Assembly: GCA_036768485.1 (NCBI GenBank)
Contig: JAVLUZ010000412.1
Location: forward strand, 496,001 to 560,000
DNA length: 64,000 nucleotides
Source: Mermis nigrescens
Lineage: Eukaryota > Nematoda > Enoplea > Mermithida > Mermithidae
Direction: 5' to 3'
Shown: positions 11,155 through 22,986 of the stretch, piece after piece
Layout: every line of letters starts with the position of its first letter
Numbering within the stretch: the stretch's first letter is position 1
Program-made: the position numbers and the translations under genes
Notes under the pieces: model-generated
What the model was told of the DNA's origin: nothing
The model's input: the letters and a program-made list of their open reading frames with translations, nothing else
Databases searched by the model: none

Positions 11155-13080
11155 AGACACTTAGGATACATAGGCCTTGCCCATGTAGCTTCTATATATC
11201 ATAGGTAGCGCGTTAGCGCATACCCATAATATACTTGGGTACACCCAACGCCACCCCATAAAGCAACACTGAGAAATTCCTGAGAGTTAAGCTTTTTTAA
11301 AAAGAGATAATAAAAAAGATTATGCACTCGTTTTTCTTTCCTTTACATTTAATACCCAATTAGTTATGAGAGTGCAAACTTTTGGCGTAACGTTATAACA
11401 TATAGTTATTTTACTTGGTACCGTTCACCATGCAAGAGCACGGGGATGAGGTTAGTATTATTACTCCTCCAGAGCTCCGAAAAACTGATAGCTATACAGC
11501 CATTTCGGTAGAAAAAACATTGCAATATAGCTTTTTCAGGCTCGGAGAATGAGCTACACAGCCTTTCTGGGCTCAGAAAACTAGCTAAATAGCCTTTTTG
11601 GGCTCAAAAACATACCGTGTTAAGCTCAGAAATGCTATATAGTTGCCTTTTCTATGTTTCAAAAGGATAGAGCTATTTTCTCGACTCCAAACAGGGCTAA
11701 GTAGCTATTTTAAGTCTAAAAAGGCTATATAGCTACGTTTGTGAGTCCAAAAAGGCTATACAGCTAATTTTCTGAGTACGAAAAGGCTACAGAACCATTT
11801 TAACAAATTTAGCTATCAATCAATTTTTGGTGTTCATTCCGCACGTATGCCGTTCACAAATTTTAACTAACATAGTTTCGTTTTCTATTTAATCTGTTTT
11901 TTGAAATGTACACAATTGAGTAAGCCCAAAACTGTTTTTCTTATTTTTTTGAAAAGTGACATATTTCAGGATGGGCAATGTAAAGTGTGTAGACGTTCCA
12001 GGGCGATAAGAAAAAGTTCTGTCTTTTTACGTCTGCCAACTTCTCCGGTTATTAGTCAGAAAACATTTGTATGATAGAAATGTAGTACGTTTCACGCGCT
12101 ACACGTAGAACTTAACCGCGTTCGTATAAAGTCAATAGATAGTTAGTTCTAGCTGTTTAAAATGTAAACTCTGGTTGTTTAAGAAAAACACGTTTTTACC
12201 TTCTTTTGCTTTGTCAAGCGCTCCGTAATAAATCGAGACGTGCGAAGTATTATAAAAATAAAGTACGTCACAAGGGTCACACATCGTACTTGGACGCGTT
12301 TTTTTGAACTCAATACAGAATTCAGTCCGAAACAATTTTTTCTGATAGAAATGTACTGACTCAAGGGCTACTTTCTCTTTATACCAAACTTTTTTACATT
12401 CAATACGGCTAAGATCCAGGGCTTTAAAGTTTACGATCTAGTGGATGATGTACAAAACAGGTTTTGCCTCACTCGGTATGTAGTTGTGTAGTTTACACTG
12501 AAAATAGACATCAGTTCTAGAGCGTTGTGGGAGCTTAATTTTTCAAAATGTTCTATGTAACGTCAGAAATACGAACCTAACACTTAGTTTTCTCTACATC
12601 CAGTAGTTGTGTAAACTTAACACTATTCACTTATTGTTGAGGTGTAAAGTTTACACTACAAACGTATTTTACTTCCAGAGCGATGCAAACGTCTTTTTTC
12701 TCGAAATATCAGAGGTCAGGATTACGAACCTGACTGCATCTTTTCTTTATGCTTATTAGTTGTGTAAAATTTACACTGAAAATTAACTTTAATTCCAGAG
12801 CGTTACAAAATCTTATTTTTTTCAAAATATTCCATGTAATATCAGAACTACAAATCTGACTGTAAGTTATATTTACACCTAGCAGGTGGGTAAAGTGCAC
12901 ACTCTAAGTTAGTTCCAGAATATTGTAGAAGCTTATTTTTTCAAAATATTCTCCGTAAGGTCAAGATTGTGAATTTGAGTGTTTCTTACACACAATAGTT
13001 GCATCAAGTTTACACTGAAAACATTTGATCTGTTGAAATAAGGTAAGGTTGTCTTGTTTAAAAAAGATGATGCTGATGTT
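11155..13080. repeat. Fam-E repeat block with GTGTAAAGTTTACAC palindromes, holding a Fam-H minisatellite
   Basis: The left edge (TAGGTAGCGCGTTAGCGCATACC..., ATACTTGGGTAC) matches 61205-61260. The body consists of diverged units of roughly 110-150 bp, each with a palindrome like GTGTAAAGTTTACAC (for example near 12487, 12645 and 12763) and phrases such as TTCCAGAGCGTT and CAAAATATTC. The same units run from 61300 to 63660 in the same orientation. A Fam-H minisatellite interrupts it at 11455-11830. It lies in ARMC5 intron 2. Confidence 0.7.
11455..11830. repeat. Fam-H minisatellite, second array
   Basis: About nine diverged 40-bp units (AGCTATACAGCC..., GGCTATATAGCTACG...), homologous to 441-735. 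Confidence 0.75.
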
Positions 13081-13191
13081 CAGAACAATCTTGTTTTCCA
13101 CGTTCTTGGACTGCTGCAATTATTGTGGCATGTTACCGTATGTGTTTACTGACTGATTTAATCACATCTTGCTAATTAAAAGTAGGGTAAC

Positions 13192-13868
13192 AGCAAAGAG
13201 AAATGCTCCGATGGAACACAAAGAACGAATATACTTGTATTACGCATTGTTAAGGACATAAAAGGAGGGGACTATGAAAAAGTTACCTATGTAAGCCTGT
13301 GAAACTTGTAAGAATCTACTAAAAATTATACTTCCGCTAAAAAGCGCAACAATCTAAGCATATTCTGCGGCTTCTGAAAAAAGCGCGCCTCCACAAAAAA
13401 TTGTTCACTGGCTAAGAAAAAGAGTAAGTTTTGATGTATTTTAATAACCAAATTTAGTTTCTTATCAATATCAAATCTCATATAACCAATATTTAGTTAA
13501 TTGCCAATGACTTCATAAATGAATTATTACAAGCACACCATCTTGTTCCTTGCTGCCCCATAGTAATGCATAGCATGCTAGCGAAACAATGCACATTATG
13601 TCGTTTTTCGATTAGTGATCACTTGTTTCCTAGGAACAAACTATTCGTGCTATTTTTTTACGTCGGAAATGCAAATCTCTTATGCAGGCCGCAGAATATA
13701 CTTCAATTTTTTGCGTTTTCCAGCGGAAGTCTAATTTTTAGTATATTCGTACAACTTTCACAAGCATACATGGAAAGTTTTCCCTAGTCCTCTCCTTTTA
13801 TGACCTTAATAATGCGTATTTCCAAGTATATTCGTCCTTGTGTTCCATCGGAGCATTTTTTCTTTGCT
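13192..13868. mobile_element. Long inverted-repeat element in ARMC5 intron 2
   Basis: Arms of about 190-200 bp (13192-13385 and 13680-13868) are near inverse copies: AGCAAAGAGAAATGCTCCG on the left and CGGAGCATTTTTTCTTTGCT on the right. Matching interior phrases include CTAAAAATTATACTTCCGCT and the complement of TTCTGCGGC. The spacer of about 300 bp shows no transposase. No clean TSD is seen. The right arm ends about 40 bp from the exon 2 donor. Confidence 0.7.
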
Positions 13869-13908
13869 AATTATCAATATAATTATAATACGCATATAAC
13901 CTACTTAC

Positions 13909-14910
13909 ATTTCAAAGTATGAGCGGCCGTGCACTGATTCGCTAATGCAGATTTAGACAACGCATGAGCAAGAAGAATCACAAAATCGACATCATCATGG
14001 ATCTTGGATTTCCACCTCAAAATCGTTTCCAGGCTAATTTCGTCATAAAGGAAGCACGTGAACGACACGATTAAATCAGCGGTCAACTCACGGTTCTCCT
14101 CTTTGATCAAAAGTTGTTCGAATGCGTCAATTAGTAAATTCAGAGCGCCGGATTCCCTCAATTTGACGCGAGTAAAAGCATCGTAACAAAAGCGGCACAG
14201 CATAGATAATGCCAACGTTTTGCTTAAATACGGATGTTTGTGCGACGCAAGCGCCATCATGTATTCGATAGCATCAAACTTGGACAAATCGATTCGAGCA
14301 TCGCTGTAACCTCGAATACAGGCAAACAGCAGGTCCCTGGTGGGACAATCTTCGAAACAAAGTGCAGAAATTTCATTCGGAGTAGAATCGGGGCTCGTTG
14401 CCAAAAAGCTTGCATCGTGATTTTTGACCGAAGCCATTATTTCTTCGAAAATTTGAGCCCTGACTAGCTGCTCTGCGAAATTCGAATCTTGGCAAGAAGC
14501 CATATGCAGCAGCAAATCTATAATCTTCCCGCGGATTTCCAAGTTAGTCTGATAATAATCGCTATCGCTCGACTTTAAACATTTGGCTAAATGATAGGCT
14601 AAGTCGTTTTGCAATAAAAAACGGACAAAACTAGGAGAGTCTAAGGTTAGGCGACGAAATAGCCTTAGGGCCAAAAACAACACTTTAGATCTGGCAAGTC
14701 TTTGATTATTTTTTTGCGCGAGATCCTGACTAATTTCCTCTCCCGTATCATTAAAGCTTAATTTATTTAGCCAGTGTATTAATGTGGCGACCATAAATTT
14801 AGTTTGCAATACGCACAATGAAAATTCATTGGAGTCGCATACATTCCCCAAAAGTCTTAATATTGACGATAGGATGTTCCACGGCAGCGAATCGACTTGG
14901 AGAAGCGATA
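13909..14910 (-). CDS. ARMC5: ARMC5 homologue, exon 2 (armadillo-type helical repeats)
   Basis: ARMC5 proteins are armadillo-repeat and BTB proteins that act as substrate receptors of CUL3 ubiquitin ligases; the human protein targets RNA polymerase II subunits and SREBP. This exon of 333 codons starts after CTACTCTTTCAG with TA, completing the C left by exon 1, and ends at a GTAAGTAG donor leaving one base. It encodes alpha-helical repeats: SLLQVDSLPWNILSSILRLL, then LFLALRLFRRLTLDSPSF. Near the end LSMLCRFCYDAFTRVKLRES, followed by GALNLLI and FTCFLYDE, closely follows the human [20 protein letters not shown] / LVGFLYD pattern. That match is the main ground for the assignment. The reading frame has no interruption. 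Confidence 0.85.
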
Positions 14911-15057
14911 CTGAAAGAGTAGGCAGATATTCAAATAGGCGTAATCAAAAGAAATAGCGCTAGACAGACATTAGACAAACTTCAGGAGGGAAAAGAATAA
15001 TTCAAAGTAAATAGTCTATCCAGTAGATGTCACACATGGGCATAGGGGGGTGAAGGG

Positions 15058-15318
15058 CACACCTGGGCGTGAGGGGTTTGGGGGGTATGCACACCCCCCA
15101 GAAACCAAAATACCCCCCCAGAAATCAAAATACCCCCAGAATTCAATTTTTAAAAATTTTTTTCGTTTTTTTCGCAATTTTTTGATGCCAATGGATAGTG
15201 TTTGATGAGAAACGTCAAACAATGGTGTTTTTATCGCCATACCACCATTTTTAGGGCCATTTTTTGACCTTCAAAAATTTTGCACCCCCCCCCAGAATTT
15301 TCTTGCTGCCCACGTATG
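15058..15318. mobile_element. Fam-B hAT MITE, TSD GTGAAGGG
   Basis: The left end CACACCTGGGCGTG and right end CTGCCCACGTATG are inverted, with an exact 8-bp TSD GTGAAGGG at 15050-15057 and 15319-15326. The interior has C- and G-runs (CCCCCCAG) and TTTTTCGCAATTTTTTGATGCC, the same as copies at 31820, 32927 and 33833. It is inserted in a further, older end (CACACATGGGCATAGGG at 15031). Confidence 0.85.
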
Positions 15319-15329
15319 GTGAAGGGGGT

Positions 15330-16561
15330 ATCCCTACCTAAGTTTTCGAAAAATCAGGTACTGTTAGGCGATTCTAAGAAAACGAAAGGTGCTGCAAGAC
15401 AATTTCCAGCTTGGTGTGGTAAAAATGCCGAAAATTCTACTTAAAAACGGTTAAATTATCAAAATTTTCCGCCGCTTCATGCCGTATTAATAGTCTCTTA
15501 AATCTTTTATATTCATTAGAGATAAATAAACTGACGAGGGTACACTAGTAAAGATTAATACGGCAGTTTCAGCACACAAAACGCATTTCTGTATGTATAC
15601 TTCAGTAAAAAACACTAAAATACCGCATTTGTTCATGTAAAAATGAACCTTGTACAAAAAATAATGACCGCAATTTGCTGTATGACCATTTCCGGATTTC
15701 ACCTTCTCTGGCCCCCTCTACCTTGCCCATATAAGGTAGATGCGTAAGGCCAGGATCGGCAAGGGGTAAAATCCCAGAAATCGAGACCAGTGAATTAAGT
15801 ATTCACGGCTTTTTGCTGGTCAAATGACGAAAATAATCAAAATAGCCTATATATAAGACGCCTTTATGTCGAGACCACATTTTTTAACATTTTTAATCCA
15901 TTTTTACTGTCGATTTTAACGATAAAAATATTTATTCGGAAAAAGCACAAGGATAAAACAAAGTCGCAAGGAAAATAAAATAGCATAGTGTAAAATGTGA
16001 AATGTCCTGGACATACAGGCAAATATAACAAATAGATATTTTTGACACTTCTTGCCCCGTTATGACTGATTAGCATTCAATGTTCTAAAACACAAATTTT
16101 AATGGTCTCAATAAATGAAGCGTATTAAAAATGTGAAAAATGCACTGCATTTCACATAATTCAAAAAAATTTCTGATACTGATACGATTAATGAGAAAAG
16201 CATTCATATTATATTTCACGAAGGGTGCGTGACTAACAATTTTTTAAGGATTAAATTGACTACGAAATCGATTTAAACTGAAGCTACAAAGATGTTTCCA
16301 TACATTGGAATAGAGGGCACGTGAAGTTCTATCAAGCAAAATAGTAATGCATATTACTGCAGTGATACTGAGAACCACTTTTGTAATAACTTTTATGTGC
16401 ATTGAAGACTGAATTTATTGCTCAAGGTTACGTGAAACAACAAAATATAGGTCCCACCTCCAAAGGGCAAATCCTGGATACGGGCCTGCCACAAACCTAA
16501 TTTATATAACTATATGCAGCACCTTTTAGTACTTAAGCATTAAGCTATTAAATGTACTCAC
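15330..16561. other. ARMC5 intron 1: Fam-C repeat and unassigned sequence
   Basis: A Fam-C copy lies at 15745-15930 (AAAATCCCAGAAATCGAGACC, GGTCAAATGACGAAAAT...). Near 15440-15490 is a decayed hairpin cassette. At 16440-16495 is the right end of a hAT-like repeat (CTGGATACGGGCCTG). Nothing coding. Confidence 0.5.
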
Positions 16562-16976
16562 GCACAGTCAAAAGAAGAGGTGACGATTTAATTACGGCTT
16601 TAGTCGCTGGCTCTATGTATGTGCAATTGGCTAATAAAGCGATCAGTTCGTTAACTAATCTTGTTAGATTCGCCTTGAGCTCAAGATTATCTCCCAAAAT
16701 TTCTTGAGATTTCGGTCGACTGACTGTCGCTTCAGAATCAAAGGGCACGGAAACTAGATTTCGATTTAGCATCGAGATAAGGGTTGAAGCAAATTTTTTC
16801 AGCAAAATTATAAGATTCTGCATACCACGTTCCTTTTCAAATAATTCGATTGATGCCTTGTCAATGAGATCAATCCGCAATTTTTTGATGGAATCGTATA
16901 CAGAAGCAGGATCGGAAAAATCGCGAACGCTAAGCACCAATTGTTTCATATGACTTCGTAAAAAATCACCATTCAT
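16562..16976 (-). CDS. ARMC5: ARMC5 homologue, exon 1 (N-terminus)
   Basis: The proposed start is the ATG at 16974-16976, the first in the open frame, about 31 bases after a TTTATTACAG that could be the acceptor of a 5' UTR intron. The 138 codons end at a strong donor (C|GTGAGT) leaving one base; with exon 2 this gives the continuous reading LLLTV-L-SLLQVD. The segment YDSIKKLRIDLIDKASIELF aligns in pattern with the human [20 protein letters not shown] region, followed by a helix (NLIILLKK) and later a LVNELIALLANCTY repeat. The human N-terminal extension is shorter here. A 5' UTR exon further right is likely but not located. Confidence 0.75.
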
Positions 16977-17226
16977 AGCGGCAGAAAAAAGTTTGACGTC
17001 ACAAATGCTGTAATAAATAACATTCAAGCATTAAGAAAGATACGTAGAAAACAAGGAAAAAGGAACTAAACATGAAAAACAAGCTTCTTAAAAATTATTT
17101 TTAGATTTAACAGATATATCAGGTTAAGGTTAAGAGACTACAAAATCTGGCATGCAAACAATTCTCGCACCGAAATATACCTAACTAAGAAAAATCTAAT
17201 TTGTGTAAATTAGAGCGAACAAGAGA

Positions 17227-17713
17227 CAATGGCGGATTTAGAGAAGTGCGTGGGCGGCCAGCTCCTCTGTCGTCAAAAAATATGTGGACGCAATGAAGAA
17301 TAGACGTATAACTTTGAATGGTTTTAACCATTTTTATCATGATTTTTCACATTTGCGGCACTTCGCGCCGGGATAGTATAAACTCATATGGCATTTACTG
17401 ACTCTCTTGCGCTCCAAAAAACGTAAGCTTACGTCAAAAGAGCAGTTTTTGCACAGAACAAAGATTTTATAGCTGTCATAATGACTTCTCGGTGTTTTTT
17501 CGGCCATTTGTATCAATTTCTGCATTAATTTTGCGAGTTTTTAAATAAACTTCGTAAAATTTGAAATTTTTTTCGCATTTGAAATAATTCAGCCTATCAA
17601 AAGACAGCAAAAAAGCGGCACTTTAAGCATAATGTACGATTTTTGGACAATGTTTGACGCTTTAAGGAAAATTTTGACTTCCGCCCCGTCCGAAAATCCT
17701 GGATCCGCCACTG
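17227..17713. mobile_element. hAT-type MITE with CAATGGCGGATTTAG / GGATCCGCCACTG ends
   Basis: The ends are inverted and the flanking 8-mers are ACAAGAGA and ACAAGAAA (7 of 8). A hairpin-cassette relative (CACTTCGCGCCGG) lies near 17357. No coding. Confidence 0.6.
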
Positions 17714-18185
17714 ACAAGAAATATAACAAGCTTAAAACGATTTGTGCAGCGAGTAGCATTTTTAAAATATAAAAGTCGGTCATGGCAAGATTTTTGATTT
17801 AAACTTTGATACATCACACAGGGACGAATATGTGGGCGTCGTAACCAGACATGCACGTGGAGGGAGTAAACTTGGGGGTCTAGACCCACCAGAATAGAAA
17901 AACGAGAAATTTCCTCGGGAAAATGAGGCAAAATACAGGCAAAAGAGGATGAAAATTGAAAATTTTATTTAAAAGTGCTTAAAATTGACCAGAAACTGTG
18001 TAATGAGTAATGACGTAGTTTTAACGCTATTTCAGCACTTATACCAACTTTTGAGGTCACTTTGGCCCAAAAAGCTCAATTCTTGACCCTCCTCAGACCA
18101 GTAGACCCCCCAGATCGGCCATACTGTGCTCCTATGGTCGTAAGTCTAGCACAGCTTAAATTGTCAAAGAAGAACGTCGCATGAG
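17714..18185. other. Unassigned, with a repeat at about 17833-18135
   Basis: The stretch with GGGGGTCTAGACCCACCAG and, later, TTTTGAGGTCAC..GCCCAAAA and CCTCCTCAGACC resembles 53550-53700, so it is a dispersed repeat. No gene. Confidence 0.4.
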
Positions 18186-18395
18186 AGAATATACAATAGT
18201 GTAGTATATTATGGATGCAACGGATCCGGGTTTTCCAATAATATCGGATCCGGATCCGGATCCGTACAATTCAAAATAACGGATCGGATCCGGATACGGA
18301 TCCATAAAATTTAAAATAACGGATCCGGATCCGGATCTTTAATTATTAAAATAACGGATAATAACGGATCCGGATCCGGATCCATGAATATGCAT
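18186..18395. repeat. GGATCCGGATCC-rich minisatellite
   Basis: Four to five blocks of CGGATCCGGATCCGGATCCG, each separated by about 20-25 bp of AT-rich spacer (AATTCAAAATAA, AATTTAAAATAA, ATTAAAATAA). The hexamer GGATCC is self-complementary, so each block is a palindrome. Confidence 0.85.
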
Positions 18396-18599
18396 TATGA
18401 ACGCTTAATTTTTTTAATACTTAAATTTTTGTTCGCAAGTACGGTGCTCATTAGTTTCAGAAGCAGAATTACTGTAGGATGATGAAATAAGCAAAGCTGC
18501 ATGAGCTTGGTTCAGTGGTCCGGATTGATCTTAATTCGGCTGTAGCTTGAAAAACTGCGAATCTGACGTCTTCCTCTCATTAATCGGAAATGCCAAAAA

Positions 18600-19915
18600 G
18601 CATTTCTAGTCCTATCTGAAACTATTTTACGCTAGCTGATAACGAAACTAAATCGCAATGTAATCTCTGCGCAGCAAAGCTTTCCAGAAGCGGTGGAGGG
18701 GTATCACACTACCCAGTGTTTTTTTTGTAAAAGGTCCGTTTGTACATGTACAAAGATGGTCCCCAAAAGTCTTTGTACATTTAGTACATGCAAATTTTTG
18801 TGTACTATAGTACAGTAGCGATTTTAGTGTGGTAAAACAGGGTTTTCGATCTTTGGTAGCGTATTTTATCTAATTTCTGGGTTTCTGACGCCAAAAATTA
18901 TTAAAAATTGTCTCAAAACGGCGCGAAGCGCCGAATAATTTGACATCTTTCCATTCTAAATGCAAATTCTGCTATTTTAAAGATATATAGGTCAAACAAT
19001 TACTCATTTCGGCGCGAAGCACCAGAAATTTTTGGGAATTTTACACCTTTTTACACTTTTTGTCTTCCCAAAAATCTTTGTACATTTTGTACACACAAAT
19101 TTTTGGGTACTATAATATGGTACAGTAGCGATTTTAGTGTGTTAAAAACAGAGTTGCTCGACTTTCGGTAGTGTATTTTAGCAAATTTCTGCGTCTCTAA
19201 GAGCGAAAATCCCTATCATCTTAGAACGGCACGAAGCGCCGAAAAATTTGACATTTTTCCTTTTGAAATCCAATTTCTGCCATTATAAAGATATATACAA
19301 CACACAGTTACTCATTTCGGCGCAAAGCGCCGAAAATCTTTGCGAATTTCAGACCTTTTTTTGCAATTTTTGTCTTCCCAAAAATCTTTGTACATGTACA
19401 AAGACGGTCCTAAAAAGTTTTTGTACATCGAGAAAAATCTTTTCCGAGTACAAAAAAAACACTGGTACCACCTGTATGAAAAAGCGTCTGCAAACTAAGC
19501 ATGCGGCGGATTATAAAAAGTTCAAAGCAGAGGAGTCCCAGCAGATCGAAGAAAAGGAAAGGTATTCTTGTTAAGCACAGATTGTAGAAGATTCGCGTCA
19601 GGCATGTCTACTTTCCTTTGCAGAAAAACGCGCAGATTGCGAAAAGACTGCTTTGAAACATGAAAAACAAAAAGTGCAAATGACAATGGAAGCATGCTTA
19701 CTTGCTGTATGAAATATTTTATTTTATGAGAGGATTCCTAATTAACTTATGTACGATTTAAGGGTAAAAAATGGAATAATGATGATGCAGGATCAATTGA
19801 TATAGACGAGCGGTTAGTTGAGCTTATGACTTTGAGCAATCTACCATTTTCTTTGGTTGCAGAAAAGCTGCTGTTTGTTAAATACAATTTGCCTGTCATT
19901 GAACTTGAGTATTAA
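18600..19915 (+). pseudogene. hAT transposase remnant with BED zinc finger, split by a Fam-A MITE
   Basis: Left of the inserted element (18655-18711) the frame reads NYFTLADNETKSQCNLCAA and then KLSRSGGGVSHY. Right of it (from 19465) it reads TTCMKKRLQTKHAADYKKFK. Together these give the C-x2-C...H-x3-5-H layout of a BED zinc finger, as at the N-terminus of hAT transposases. A TGA stands where the family has the Trp before NYF, and there is a TAA at 19572-19574. A further piece, DERLVELMTLSNLPFSLVAE (about 19806-19865), matches the next conserved part of these transposases. The gene is broken by the insertion, stops and decay, and no catalytic DDE part was found. Confidence 0.7.
18714..19464. 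mobile_element. Fam-A MITE, partial dimer, inserted in the hAT transposase remnant
   Basis: Begins CAGTGTTTTTTTTGTAAAAGG and ends AAAAAAAACACTG. The interior holds one Fam-A copy running into a second one near 19072, giving four hairpin cassettes (near 18918, 19011, 19226 and 19318). It looks like a product of recombination between two copies. Outer 8-mers ACACTACC and GTACCACC match only in part. Confidence 0.7.
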
Positions 19916-19919
19916 ATTT

Positions 19920-20494
19920 AAAAAAATTCTTGAAAATATGGGCAAAAAATTACAAAAAATTTTTCTTTAATCTTGGTTTCCACGCAGTATAACTTAATTT
20001 TTTGTAATCTGCGACCTTAAAAAGGCAGGAAAATATTAATTAGTAAAAATTGGAAACCTTTGATAAACTGCTAAAATTCCTTAAAGTGGCTCAAAATGGT
20101 GATGAATGTCGAAGTATGATGTTTGAAGTACCGTAACTCTGTGAGTTTTGTACGGATTTGCTTTATTATTTTTTTCCGCGTCTTTTAGTGACACAAAGTA
20201 TCGTTTTTGCGCAATTGTATGGCAGTTCTGCCGGAATGGCGCAAAATCGGTTCACACCATATTCTTCAAAAACTTCCATAATAATAACTCATTATGGGTC
20301 TCGCCATTTTATGTAGGATGAACTTTCTAAACAACACCGGTTTTCAACGTGAACGCTCAATGTTTGAACGTTTTTCAGACTCCCAAAAATGTAAACTAAA
20401 TTTTGAAATGTGGAAAAAAATTGAAGAAACTGAACTCGGCAATGCATCTGTTAGCACTGACGGGGAATGCTAAATTAATGCATACAGTTACAAC
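19920..20494. other. No gene recognised
   Basis: AT-rich sequence after the transposase remnant. It may be the decayed rest of that element, but no conserved peptide was seen. Confidence 0.4.
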
Positions 20495-21241
20495 CACTGT
20501 TTTTTTTTTTGTACGAGCCTCTTTGTACATGTACAAAGATCTCCGGAAAAGTCTTTGTACGAGCGAAAGATTTTTTGTACATATAACGTATAGATATGCA
20601 ATTGAATGTACACATATTTACATACTACTAGATTGTTATCCGTGACCCGCACGCTTCGCAAAAGGTGTAACTTTGTCCTAAATTCAGCTGGTTATATTAG
20701 TTCGGCCCAAAACGCCAAAATTTTCATGAGTCTTAGGTTGAAATTACACATAAAATTCGACTCAGCAAGTTAAAATGACTTGTGTTACACAATTATAAAT
20801 AATAAGCGGTTGCAATGTGCTGACTGAATCTCATAATAGACACCAATTTGCTTATGAATTTAATGCAACCCAAAGATAAAAGAGTCAATTTTACCTTCAA
20901 ATGGCAGAAAACAGTGCAAAGTTGTTTGATAGTTCTTTTTTCTGCATAAAATCTTTATAAAACAGTGGAAATAGATGTAAAAGATGCTTCAATCTGTACA
21001 AAGATGCTTACAGATAGATTTTGGAGAGTTAAATGCCCGCGCTTGGAGCTAAATAGGATGTAATTATGATAATCGGCGCGAAGCGCCGAAAATTTTTAGA
21101 AAGTTTGCTAAAAAATACTCCAAAAAACTTTAAAATTACTATTACTTTGCCCCAAAAAGTCTTCTGTACATTGTACAAAGATGGCTCCAAAATCTTTGTA
21201 CGAGCCTCAAAATCTTTGTCTCGTACAAAAAAAAAACAGTG
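20495..21241. mobile_element. hAT-type element with CACTGTTTTTTTTTTTGTACGAG ends, TSD GTTACAAC
   Basis: Left CACTGTTTT..GTACGAGCC and right CTCGTACAAAA..CAGTG are inverted, with an exact TSD GTTACAAC at 20487-20494 and 21242-21249. The interior carries a Fam-F segment (20943-21065) and one hairpin cassette at 21075. It is related to Fam-A by its T-run and TTTGTACATGTACAAAGAT palindromes. Non-coding. Confidence 0.85.
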
Positions 21242-21249
21242 GTTACAAC

Positions 21250-21598
21250 AACTATCAATATTATATTTCACAAATACTTATGCGTGGAAATCAATTTCTA
21301 TAGGTAGCAAGACTCCCGCAGACACAAAAATGCATTTCAGGGATGTTACAGTAACAAGTTTTGCGAATACCTTTGTTGTCTTCACTTAAAACCGATTTTG
21401 TAATCGATTACAATATGCAAATACTAATATGTACGCAAAAGATTTTCGGTATTTCGTAAAATGGACTGTAGCATCGCACCTCAAACTTTAAGGTTTCAGT
21501 GGTAGGTACTGTGGAATATTGTTCAGTCTTAAACACTTTTGTTATCACTCCAAACATTCTAGAGAAGCTCTCAAAGAAATCGAACAGACTGTACAATC
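21250..21598. other. No gene recognised
   Basis: Short AT-rich stretch between two elements; nothing to annotate. Confidence 0.4.
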
Positions 21599-22069
21599 CA
21601 GTGTTGCCAACCAAAATTTTCAAAAACCTCAAATCACTGGCCAAAAAAACCTCAAAAAATTAGGGTAGAACCTCAAAATTTAGAAATGAATTCTATCCAG
21701 TGTACAATAAGGTTTAAACGCTTCGTAGCTATTTTCATTTAAGCTTAGCCCAAATTTATGTAATTCTGCTTAAATGGATCTAATTTTTTAGCTTTTACTC
21801 AGTTCAGGGTGGCCACTGGTTTCCTAAAATAAAATTTCCGGGTTTTTTCCCGGGATTCTCGGGTGATTTATGGACAATTTCCCGGTTTTAAATCATGCTT
21901 TAAACGCACACGATACACGCAGAAGTGTCATGATAAGAACATGAAAAAGGGTAAGGCACAAGCAACTTTTGATCAAACAAATGCAAATACTACACGAAAC
22001 GTTTTGGAACAATCATAATTTCTTTTTTGAATGATTCTAACGAGTTGTCGATAGCAGTTCGCAGCCTAT

Positions 22070-22264
22070 AATATAGTACAGTAGCGATTTTATGTGGTAA
22101 AAGAGGGTTTTCGATCTTTGGTAGTGTATTTCAGCTAATTTCAGGGTTTCTCACGCCAAAAATTACTAAGAATTGACTCAAAACGGTGCAAAGCGAAAAA
22201 AAAATTTGGCATTTTTCCATTCTATGTAAATGCAAATTCTGCCATTTTAAATATATATATAGAA
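22070..22264. mobile_element. Fam-A fragment next to a CAGTGGCGAATC hAT end
   Basis: The middle of a Fam-A element (GTACAGTAGCGATTTT...TTCCATTCTA) stops at 22264, where another hAT-like end begins (CAGTGGCGAATCTAGGATTTT). The partner end was not found. A clean hairpin cassette follows at 22501. Confidence 0.5.
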
Positions 22265-22986
22265 CCAGTGGCGAATCTAGGATTTTCCTAAGGGGGAGGT
22301 ATCCCAGCTTTTCCAAAAACAGTCAAATATAGATCAAAGAATTTGTCCTTAACGCGCAAAATAGCGTTTTTTCGGCGTTTTACATTGAATACTTTCGCAT
22401 AAAATCACTTGACGCAATATTTTCTCTAAAAATTTTAAAATGTTAGACAATTTTGTGCGTAAAAAATCAATAAATTTCTTTGACTTTAACAAAACATCTG
22501 GCGCGAAGCGCCGAAACATTTGTTAAATTGAGGCGGATAGACGTCCAGAAGCATGATTTACTGCTTGATTTCCTGTATTTATAGCATTTGATGCGAAACA
22601 TCGAAATTTTTGATTGAAAAAAGAAGAAAACTATGGAAAAATAGCTGTTAAAATTGTTTTGAAACCTACATGAAAAGAAAATGGCTTCAAAGCGGTGTTT
22701 TTTTGCACAAAGTCCGTTTGTACATATAGAAAGATGGTCCCTAAAAGTCTTTGTACATTTTGTACACACAAATTTTTGGGTACTATGATATAGTACGGTA
22801 GTGTCGTAAAAACAGAGTTGTTCGACCTTTGGTAGTGTATTTTGGCTAATTCCTGGTTTTATGAGGGCAAAAATCATTAAGAATCGTCTTAAAACGGCAC
22901 GAAGCGCCGAAAAATTTGACATGTTTCCTTTCGAAATGCGATTTCTGCTATTATAAAGATATATAGGACACACAATTACTCATTTC

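Noticed and set aside
14234..14467. Plus-strand frame inside ARMC5 exon 2
   Set aside because: Shadow of the minus-strand coding sequence.
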